Virus record (IMG/VR): IMGVR_UViG_3300005613_000163
Coordinates: 1 to 39,986 of that record
Source of the DNA: a virus
DNA length: 39,986 bases
Direction: 5' to 3' (one strand)
Part shown: piece by piece, positions 34,559-39,986 of the stretch
Position numbering within the stretch: the stretch's first letter is position 1
Layout of the letters: each line of letters begins with the position of its first letter
Notes under the pieces: generated by a model
Told to the model about the DNA's origin: nothing
What the model saw: the letters and a program-made list of their open reading frames with translations, nothing else
Databases searched by the model: none
Translations under genes and position numbers: made by a program

Positions 34559-35543
34559 TATATCACCTCAGTTTATTAGAGACTACATTACCCAAAATTT
34601 TTCTGACAAAGGTAGATTATCTTCCAACGGTCAGGAATTTATCATGGAGTCCATCTTCGTCCAGAATGATTGGAAGAAGCACATGAGCGTCAATGTAGAT
34701 AGTGGACTATGGCAGTGCTTCAAGACAGGACGCTCAGGTAACTTTGTCCGTCTGTATGCTGAGATTGAGAAGATCCCTTACTTCCGCGCATACAGGGATC
34801 TGATGATCAAGAACTTCGAGTTTCTAGGTGAAGATATTCCAGAGCAGATCAAGGAGGAGCGTCAGCTAGAGCTTGACACCAGCAGGCTAATACCTCTCAA
34901 TATTGAGTCTGGATTCTCTGAAGATCGTGATGTTCTGGCTGCGTGGAGTTTTCTTTTTCAGCGAAAGCTATTTACAGAAGAAAACCCTCCCGAAGCAGAA
35001 TACTATCTTTGCATGGAAGGTAAGTTCCACAACCGCATCATCATCCCATTCAAGAAGGATTCAATTGTATACTACTTCCAAGGACGAGCCCTGGGAGATC
35101 AGCGTCCAAAGTATCTAAACCCCTCTATTGATATTGCTCCAAATCCTTCTGAGATCCTGTATCCCTACGATGAGGAGGCTGATCATCTTGTAGTTTGTGA
35201 GGGACCCCTGGATGCCAAGTCCCTTCAGCTTCAAGGTGTCAATGCTACAGCGACCATGAAGAACTACATCAGCCCACGCCAAGCTGAGATCCTATCTACA
35301 TTCGACGGACAGGTGATCATTGGATTCGACAATGATGAAGCTGGTATCCGTGGTTGTGAGCGTTTCGATCAGCTTCGGCGTGAGCGTCTAATGAATGATT
35401 TCTGGGTATGTGATCCTCCTCCCACCTTCAAAGACTGGAATGAAGCTCATCAAAAAGGGGTGAGCCTCCCCGATTGGATCAACAGAGGAAGCTCACTTTA
35501 TAACTTTGAATACAAAATGATGAATAAAATTAGCTCACTGTGA
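34551..35543 (+). CDS. 61: DNA primase (T4 gp61-like, DnaG-type)
   Basis: A 330-aa primase. Residues of about 40-65 have HMSVNVDSGLWQCFKTGRSG, the fold core of DnaG zinc-domain primases, in which the usual CHC2 cysteines are not all present. TOPRIM motifs are clear: CEGPLDA with the catalytic Glu near 217, and GFDNDEAG with the Asp pair near 258-260. T4 gp61 is 342 aa. It makes the RNA primers for lagging-strand synthesis with the replicative helicase, which is not in this window. Its end overlaps the stop region of the minus-strand structural gene by 14 bases. Confidence 0.9.
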   Translation: MYIISPQFIRDYITQNFSDKGRLSSNGQEFIMESIFVQNDWKKHMSVNVDSGLWQCFKTGRSGNFVRLYAEIEKIPYFRAYRDLMIKNFEFLGEDIPEQIKEERQLELDTSRLIPLNIESGFSEDRDVLAAWSFLFQRKLFTEENPPEAEYYLCMEGKFHNRIIIPFKKDSIVYYFQGRALGDQRPKYLNPSIDIAPNPSEILYPYDEEADHLVVCEGPLDAKSLQLQGVNATATMKNYISPRQAEILSTFDGQVIIGFDNDEAGIRGCERFDQLRRERLMNDFWVCDPPPTFKDWNEAHQKGVSLPDWINRGSSLYNFEYKMMNKISSL

Positions 35544-36480
35544 AATAGTATGGAGGTGAGATAATAGTCTCATTCAATAGTGTATATTTGACAATCATTC
35601 TATAAGTTCCAGTAAGTCCTCCAAAGTCTGCTACTCTAGGATGTGTTGCCAAAGTTGTAGTGTCGAAATTGAAAACAATAGTGTTATCAGAGGTTACATC
35701 AATTGTAGAGCTAGTATCCGAGAATCCAGAAACAGTTACATGAGCAGGTAGAGTAGTAGAATCCTCATTTATCTTTTCGATCTTCATCATCGCGCTGGTA
35801 ATAGCAGAGTCTCTAAAGATGTTCTTTACACTATCATCAATGTCTTTGTTTTGAATCGTAATCTCAGTTGTTACTTTTAGATTTTCAATAGAACTTAGAG
35901 TTAGGTGTTTATTGATTAGTTTGTTTCTAGTAGCTAGGAGTAGAGGCTGAGTGATGCTAAAGAATGTATCCTCGTAAAGATGGAAATCGTTGATTAGCGT
36001 TTGGTAATCAGACCCAGCAGCAAACTTGACTGTCCAGCAGTCAATGTAGTCATTGACAGCACTAGCAGAGTTAGCAATTTCAAGAGAAGATCCTTGGAAG
36101 GTATAGGATCCTGAAATGTCTTGTGTGCCATCTAGAATACAGATATATTCACCCTGCTTTACTCGATAAATACCACTAAGGCAAGAGGCGTCTGTAGCAG
36201 GTAGATAGCTAGTTGGATCCAGAGCGGCACCAGCATCATTAGCGGAAGCTCCGAACTGCATCAGAATGATTGATGCTGGGACGGAACTAGAGATTAGGTT
36301 GTCACTACCGAGAACGGTGCTTGGAGTAAAGTTTGATGCTTTTTGAAAAATAGTTACACCACTAATGTCGTAGGGGTCGTAATACTGTCCATCGTTTATG
36401 AAAAATGCCCTCAACGCGACCTTCTGAATTACAGTTGGTCTGTTGTGCCTATCAACTACTGTTACTCCGTTTAATTGCAT
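35530..36480 (-). CDS. Virion structural protein of T4-like type (316 aa)
   Basis: A 316-aa beta-rich protein. The start MQLNGVTVVDRHNRPTVIQK, followed by VALRAFFINDGQYYDPYDIS, is a pattern I associate with a conserved structural protein of marine T4-like phages. A central long segment has DSVKNIFRDSAITSAMMKIE, and the C-terminal Ig-like stretch ends in GTYRMIVKYTLLNETIISPP. No membrane, signal or enzyme motif was noticed. It lies after the chaperone and before the tape measure in transcription order, with two plus-strand genes in between; the start overlaps the frameshift extension by 29 bases. Possible roles are tail terminator, sheath-related or fibre protein. Not a T4 gene I can name. Confidence 0.55.
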   Translation of the reverse strand: MQLNGVTVVDRHNRPTVIQKVALRAFFINDGQYYDPYDISGVTIFQKASNFTPSTVLGSDNLISSSVPASIILMQFGASANDAGAALDPTSYLPATDASCLSGIYRVKQGEYICILDGTQDISGSYTFQGSSLEIANSASAVNDYIDCWTVKFAAGSDYQTLINDFHLYEDTFFSITQPLLLATRNKLINKHLTLSSIENLKVTTEITIQNKDIDDSVKNIFRDSAITSAMMKIEKINEDSTTLPAHVTVSGFSDTSSTIDVTSDNTIVFNFDTTTLATHPRVADFGGLTGTYRMIVKYTLLNETIISPPYYFTVS

Positions 36481-37374
36481 CGCTTTCTCGCTCCAGATCT
36501 TCTCTTAGAAGTTTTAGAAATACTGTTCTTTCTGTACGGGTCATCTGCTTTACATCGGAATATGTAAAGTTAGCCCGTTTCACAAGTATATAGGCTTCTA
36601 GAAGAAGATTGTCTACATCAATTACTTCTTCTAGTTCACATCGAAAAAATTTGAGTCGATTGGTAGGTCCACGACCGTTACCCCTCCGCAGCTTCCGCAC
36701 TCAAATTTGATCTTAGTGTCAACGCCGAAATCAGTCTTGATGGCGTTTAGAATAGTTCTGACATCTCTAAGTGGGAGCTTATCAACAACTCTGGCGATGA
36801 TGGACTTATCAGTATGTCCGTCGATGTCAGTAACGAAGCGCCACATTTGATCTAGAGCAGTAGCTGTATCTATCATCATCTTTTCATCACGAACTCTTGG
36901 AAGCCTGACCTTGGCTTCCTTTTTTAGTGTAGGAAGCATTACCGTAATAGGATCCTGGAAATCATCAGGTACAGGGTTTACATTGAGTTGAGAGAGTTTT
37001 ACAGTAGTTGGGTTTTCAGCCTTACACTGTGAACAGATAAGGAGAGTATTATAGTCATCTCCATAGGAAATCTCTCTAAGCTTCATGATTAGATAAAGCT
37101 TATCCATTGATAGGAGATCGGGAATACGAATATTAGTAGTGCATCGTTGAAGAATAAGATTTACTGGATCGTCATTCTTACCTGCGCTAACAAGAGCCTT
37201 CTCGTCCTCAAATGTCATTGGACGGATGGTAATAGGAGCGCCTGGATCCTCTAAATTGTATACTCTACATTCTGAGGGTAGTTCTACCTCTACAGCAGTA
37301 TCTGTAGGTAGCTCTTTCAAAATTTCATCAATAACTGCCTGCTTGGCAGAATCATCAACTTGTTGGTTTAGCAT
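36452..37374 (-). CDS. Frameshifted long form of the tail assembly chaperone (307 aa)
   Basis: Reading through a -1 slip at 36646-36652 joins residues 1-243 of the 247-aa protein to 64 further residues ending at 36452. The extension (DVDNLLLEAYILVKRANFTY, followed by SDVKQMTRTERTVFLKLLRE) has the W/Y-rich helix, then ER..FL..L, of GpE/GT-type tape-measure chaperones. The extension has an internal ATG at 36700 inside the upstream gene, but the first 18 residues of that reading have no convincing protein character and no ribosome site, so it is better read as a shift product. Lambda G/GT and P2 E/E' are known precedents; for the gp26/gp51 family this is inference from the sequence. Confidence 0.7.
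36598..36634 (-). promoter_or_regulatory. Stem-loop downstream of the slippery site
   Basis: On the minus strand CTAGAAGAAG (36634-36625) pairs perfectly with CTTCTTCTAG (36607-36598). Inside, a 2-base bulge and a further 4-bp ATTG/CAAT stem close a 7-base loop. The structure starts 11 bases after the heptamer, and the zero-frame stop TAG lies in the first arm. This is the layout of a -1 frameshift stimulator, with a slightly long spacer. Confidence 0.75.
36631..37374 (-). CDS. Tail assembly chaperone / baseplate protein, T4 gp26-gp51 family (247 aa)
   Basis: Residues of about 48-62 (ITIRPMTFEDEKAL), about 82-105 (RIPDLLSMDKLYLIMKLREI) and CxxC pairs at 114/117 (ICSQC) and 226/229 (ECGSC) are the pattern of the T4 gp26/gp51 baseplate-hub assembly family (PF12322 as I recall). 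Two cysteine pairs suggest a zinc ribbon. It should be a soluble assembly factor rather than a major virion component. It precedes the tape measure region and makes a longer -1 frame product. Divergent from the helicase gene with about 40 bases between; AGGAA lies 8 bases before the ATG at 37374. Confidence 0.78.
   Translation of the reverse strand: MLNQQVDDSAKQAVIDEILKELPTDTAVEVELPSECRVYNLEDPGAPITIRPMTFEDEKALVSAGKNDDPVNLILQRCTTNIRIPDLLSMDKLYLIMKLREISYGDDYNTLLICSQCKAENPTTVKLSQLNVNPVPDDFQDPITVMLPTLKKEAKVRLPRVRDEKMMIDTATALDQMWRFVTDIDGHTDKSIIARVVDKLPLRDVRTILNAIKTDFGVDTKIKFECGSCGGVTVVDLPIDSNFFDVN
36646..36652 (-). promoter_or_regulatory. -1 frameshift slippery heptamer A_AAT_TTT
   Basis: On the minus strand AAATTTT lies in zero frame as A AAT TTT at codons 242-243 (Asn-Phe), five codons before the TAG. 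The two tRNAs can re-pair in the -1 frame as AAA TTT. It matches the X_XXY_YYZ rule exactly. Confidence 0.8.
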
Positions 37375-37414
37375 ATTTCAATTCCTGTGGGTATAATCCC
37401 TAGTCTATAATAGT

Positions 37415-38791
37415 GTGATGAAGATCCATGTCGATAATATAAATTCTCGTATAGAGACCGACAACCCCGAGCTTCTAAAAGCACTATATGAGCTATATTC
37501 ATTCAATGTCCCAGGAGCGCGGTATTCACCATCCTATAAGCGCAGACAGTGGGACGGTAAAGTTCACTTTATTAGTAGGACGGGTGTATTCAAGACTGGT
37601 TTATTATCTAGGCTTCTCACAGATCTGAAGAAAATTGACTGTGAGCCCGAGGTAGTTTGGGGAGAGTCTAGAGCTTATAATACTTTATGTATTGCTCATA
37701 AAATTGAAGGATTTACCTATTACGACTATCAAAAAGAGTTAATAGAAAAGGCTCTAACAGAGCATAGAGGGGTTATTAAATCCCCTACAGGTTCGGGAAA
37801 AACTTTGATCATGGCAGGATTGGTTAAGGCGCTCGAAGGTAGGAAGATGGTTATCCTTTTCAATGCAAAACAGCTATTGACACAGACATATGAATTTCTC
37901 ACTGGAGCTTGTGGTATGGATAACATTGGCCTTTGTTTTGGTGAGGGTTATATTTACGGTGATATCATGCTTTGTACTGTTCAGTCTATTGAGAGAATAC
38001 TTGACACCCACCTCGAAGAAGCAGAAGTATTGATGGTAGATGAGTGCCATGAGTTCTCTAACGGCAAGACAACACTAGCAGCCATCAGGAGCTTCCCTAA
38101 CGCCGTGTATCGCCTCGGATTCACCGCTACGCCTCCTAGCGAGGATATCTCCCGCTACAACCTAGAAGGGGCTCTAGGGGGCGTCCTACAAAGCGTGGGG
38201 ACAGCAGACCTCGTAGACGAAGGCAAACTAACAAAACCCATCATCCAACTAATCGACAGGCCATACGACGCTAGTGGGTTAGATGAGGACAAAGGATTCC
38301 TAGATGTTTATGATGATTACATTGTAAACAATGAATCCAGAAATAATATTATAAAGGAGATAGTAAATGACATCAGAAAACGAAACGAAAGAGCCCGCAT
38401 CCTTATTCTTACCAAATCACTTGATCATGGACGGACTCTTGAAAGTCTGGTTGGAGAGTCCGTTGAGTTCTTGGAAGGGGCTAATTCCATCGGAGAACGG
38501 TATGACTGTATATCTAGATTCCGAGGATGTTCAGAGTCTAGTGTCCTCATTGGTACTAAAATCCTCCAAACAGGGGTTAACATTGAAGAGATCACTCATT
38601 TCATCAATGCCAGGGGAATGAAATCAGAGATTGCCACTCTTCAAGCACTTGGTCGAGCACTAAGACGACATGAGAGCAAAGATGTAGTATATATCTATGA
38701 TTTTCTTGATAAGGAGAAGTATCTCTCAGATCACTCAGTAGCAAGAAAACGTCACTACGAAAAAGAGGGCCATACGGTTATAATCCTGTGA
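37415..38791 (+). CDS. uvsW: UvsW-like SF2 DNA/RNA helicase
   Basis: A 458-aa helicase (T4 UvsW is 503). The N-terminal domain (about 30-60, with GARYSPSYKRRQWDGKVHFI) is the UvsW-specific cap. Motifs are SPTGSGKT (123-130, Walker A), DECH (209-212, Walker B), TAT (237-239, motif III) and QALGRALRR (about 420, motif VI). T4 UvsW unwinds R-loops and branched DNA and shuts down origin replication late in infection. The frame opens at GTG 37415 followed by ATG 37418; either could be used. Its last bases overlap the oxygenase start (GTGA). An abrupt GC-rich patch lies at about 38041-38280. Confidence 0.93.
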   Translation: MMKIHVDNINSRIETDNPELLKALYELYSFNVPGARYSPSYKRRQWDGKVHFISRTGVFKTGLLSRLLTDLKKIDCEPEVVWGESRAYNTLCIAHKIEGFTYYDYQKELIEKALTEHRGVIKSPTGSGKTLIMAGLVKALEGRKMVILFNAKQLLTQTYEFLTGACGMDNIGLCFGEGYIYGDIMLCTVQSIERILDTHLEEAEVLMVDECHEFSNGKTTLAAIRSFPNAVYRLGFTATPPSEDISRYNLEGALGGVLQSVGTADLVDEGKLTKPIIQLIDRPYDASGLDEDKGFLDVYDDYIVNNESRNNIIKEIVNDIRKRNERARILILTKSLDHGRTLESLVGESVEFLEGANSIGERYDCISRFRGCSESSVLIGTKILQTGVNIEEITHFINARGMKSEIATLQALGRALRRHESKDVVYIYDFLDKEKYLSDHSVARKRHYEKEGHTVIIL

Positions 38792-39378
38792 TCAAAATTG
38801 AAGATAATTTTTTATGTAATGAAACTATTTTAGATGACCTGTATAGCTTCTTTCATTACGCAGGGTCATGGCAGTTTGATTTTTTTTGTGAAAAATATGT
38901 TTGGGGTAAAAAACATAAAGATAAAACAGAATCAAATATCTGCAAAGTAATCAGAGAACTTCCAAATCTTGACCCAGGCTTTACTGGAAAGGGTTACGAG
39001 GTATGGGTAAATGTTCTTGATGGTGAAAATAATCACCTAAATCACCATGTTGATTGCGACGAAGAAGCAGAAGGAATCGAACCTGCTAAGAAAACAGCAG
39101 TAATATTCCTAGGAGGCGATGAAATCGAGGGAGGTGAGCTTGTAATAGATACAGATGAATATAGTCCTGGCTATCGCTTTGAAGATAATATTTATGATTT
39201 AGTACAGCGAGCAGTAACAGATAAGTGGCTCAGAATAGATTACAAACCAAATCGTGTAGTTATCTTTGATAGTAACTATGCTCACGGTGTCCTGCCAATC
39301 AAGCACATAAAAAAAGGCACTTCAAGAATCAGTCTAATAATTAGCTGTTGGGATAAAAAAATAAAGGTACAACGATGA
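38788..39378 (+). CDS. 2-oxoglutarate/Fe(II)-dependent oxygenase
   Basis: A 196-aa dioxygenase of the prolyl-4-hydroxylase-like type. Metal ligands are His87-x-Asp89 (HHVDCDE) and His166 (YAHGVLPI), with Arg180 (GTSRISL) for the 2OG carboxylate; GGELVI (115-120) is the usual strand before the helix. The substrate is unknown; phage copies have been proposed to modify protein, nucleic acid or host metabolites. GTG start overlapping the helicase stop, and ATGA overlap with the next gene, indicate one operon. Similar oxygenases are frequent in marine T4-like phages. No signal peptide. Confidence 0.88.
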   Translation: MIKIEDNFLCNETILDDLYSFFHYAGSWQFDFFCEKYVWGKKHKDKTESNICKVIRELPNLDPGFTGKGYEVWVNVLDGENNHLNHHVDCDEEAEGIEPAKKTAVIFLGGDEIEGGELVIDTDEYSPGYRFEDNIYDLVQRAVTDKWLRIDYKPNRVVIFDSNYAHGVLPIKHIKKGTSRISLIISCWDKKIKVQR

Positions 39379-39602
39379 AAACTAGAGAATCAATTGAAAA
39401 ACAAATCTTTGCTATCTCTGAAGATGATAGAAAAACTATTATAGCTCTTTCAGAAGAAATCAAGATGGCAACAGAAACAAGAGTTGTAAATGAAGAACTA
39501 ATTCATAAATTAGATAACATTATCACAACTCTTGATAATCTGCGGGATAGTTATATGTGGAGACTACTTAGAGCAGCCAAGCAAAATCATATGATTGACT
39601 AA
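39375..39602 (+). CDS. Hypothetical small helical protein (75 aa)
   Basis: A 75-aa protein, predicted to be almost all helix: SIEKQIFAISEDDRKTII, then ELIHKLDNIITTLDNLRD and YMWRLLRAAKQNHMID. Weak heptads suggest a coiled-coil dimer. Start overlaps the oxygenase stop (ATGA) and the end overlaps the stop of the minus-strand membrane gene by 4 bases. No family recognised. It is probably co-expressed with the helicase and oxygenase. Confidence 0.65.
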   Translation: MKTRESIEKQIFAISEDDRKTIIALSEEIKMATETRVVNEELIHKLDNIITTLDNLRDSYMWRLLRAAKQNHMID

Positions 39603-39844
39603 TTCCCAATTTCAGGTGGTAGTTTTATCTCTGGGTTTTCCATCTTTAGACGGAGAGCCCAGTTTTCCATATCTCTACGAGTCCATTGATCCTCTAGCTT
39701 ACTCTCAAGTGTATCTAACTTATAGTCAATTGTATTGAGTTGGGTACTGATCCAAACTACCCCTGTACATATAGTAATTACCATACCTAAGGGAAGCATA
39801 GTATCTTTTGATACAAAACTTTTCTTTTCTGGGTGAGAATTCAT
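39599..39844 (-). CDS. Small membrane protein with one TM segment and a coiled coil (81 aa)
   Basis: An 81-aa protein with one hydrophobic segment at about 16-34 (MLPLGMVITICTGVVWIST), then a heptad-like stretch (LNTIDYKLDTLESKLEDQW) and a conserved-looking tail: RRDMENWALRLKMENPEIKL, then PPEIGN. Basic residues before the segment suggest an N-in orientation with the C-terminal part outside the membrane. Small TM/coiled-coil proteins with a WxxxDMxxW-type tail occur near lysis genes of phages, so a holin, spanin-like or lysis accessory role is possible, though no lipobox or lysis gene is seen next to it. AGGAG lies 8 bases before the ATG. Confidence 0.65.
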   Translation of the reverse strand: MNSHPEKKSFVSKDTMLPLGMVITICTGVVWISTQLNTIDYKLDTLESKLEDQWTRRDMENWALRLKMENPEIKLPPEIGN

Positions 39845-39866
39845 TCAATTTTCTCCTGAAGATTCA

Positions 39867-39986
39867 TTATCCAATCCTCTTGATTGTAAGTATGTGATCG
39901 TATCCTGGTAAGATTTCTGTTGTAGAGGTAGTAGTTGCTACTCTTTCAAAATTGATTCCAATATCATCTCCTGCTGATAAACTAAG
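39867..39986 (-). CDS. C-terminal end of a gene running off the right edge (partial)
   Basis: An open frame from the edge to a TAA at 39867-39869, 39 residues: it includes SAGDDIGINFERVATTTSTT and EILPGYDHILTIKRIG. Strand-rich with Thr/Ser, like a tail tube or fibre-type structural protein, but too short to assign. It lies upstream of the small membrane gene on the same strand with about 22 bases between. Confidence 0.5.
   Translation of the reverse strand, partial: LSLSAGDDIGINFERVATTTSTTEILPGYDHILTIKRIG

Noticed and set aside
36452-36700. An independent 82-aa gene starting at 36700
   Set aside because: Its first 18 residues lie inside the 247-aa gene out of frame and look random, with no ribosome site. 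The frame makes sense only as a -1 extension from the slippery site.
37392-37411. TATAAT boxes before the helicase as sigma-70 promoters
   Set aside because: Two TATAAT hexamers lie in the 40-base gap, but no -35 at proper spacing was found and the second would give a leaderless RNA. Not strong enough to annotate.
1-39986. tRNA genes, insertion sequences, CRISPR arrays or integration sites
   Set aside because: Gaps between genes are all under about 100 bases and none shows a cloverleaf, repeat array or transposase remnant.

Overview
The window looks like a contiguous stretch of late genes from a T4-like (Straboviridae/Kyanoviridae-type) contractile-tailed phage. The evidence is a gp23-type major capsid protein next to a gp22-like scaffold and a gp21-type prohead protease; gp25, gp6 and gp53-like baseplate wedge proteins; a gp5-like spike; a tape measure protein; and T4-style replication genes (gp61-like primase, UvsW-like helicase). 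GC content is roughly 40% by eye. Gene content resembles marine T4-like phages (2OG-Fe(II) oxygenase, large beta-helix and ConA-like structural proteins), but no photosynthesis gene or other host-specific marker is present, so the host cannot be named.

Layout, in transcription order. Nearly all virion genes are on the minus strand and run from high to low coordinates. From 37374 down: a tail assembly chaperone (gp26/gp51 family) with a probable programmed -1 frameshift extension, a conserved structural protein, a small protein before the tape measure, the tape measure (590 aa), a tail-tube/baseplate junction candidate, gp53-like, a hub candidate, the lysozyme-less spike, a ConA-like structural protein, gp25, gp6, a very large gp7/P2-gpI-like wedge protein, two paralogous small tail proteins, a beta-helix fibre or tailspike, a second fibre/adaptor protein and a Gly/Pro-rich fibre protein (to 6780). 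After a gap of about 97 bp comes the head operon (6683 to 1166): acidic core protein, second core protein, basic probable internal head protein, prohead protease with a very long basic tail, scaffold and major capsid protein. A strong hairpin terminator follows, then two neck-region genes and the start of a further gene. Adjacent genes mostly overlap by 1-4 bases or nearly touch, as in translationally coupled operons.

The plus strand carries replication/accessory genes set into the late region: a 98-aa protein (33508-33804), the primase (34551-35543), and helicase, oxygenase and a 75-aa protein (37415-39602). A Cas4/RecB-like exonuclease (34558-33773, minus) shares an 8-bp palindromic start with the primase. 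Every convergent junction overlaps at the stop codons.

Most notable: (1) a canonical A_AAT_TTT slippery heptamer followed by a perfect 10-bp stem, joining a 247-aa chaperone to a 64-residue -1 frame extension; (2) a prohead protease with a C-terminal tail of about 430 residues that is Lys/Arg/Ala-rich, contains an EF-hand-like loop and four matches to the T4 protease consensus (I/L)xE|(A/G), suggesting a self-processed polyprotein that delivers basic internal head peptides; (3) beside it, a basic 139-aa protein whose N terminus resembles the capsid-targeting sequence of T4 internal proteins; (4) a heptapeptide shared by the capsid and a core protein; (5) an abrupt GC-rich patch inside the helicase gene. 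There are no gene-free stretches longer than about 100 bases and no tRNA, CRISPR or insertion sequence.
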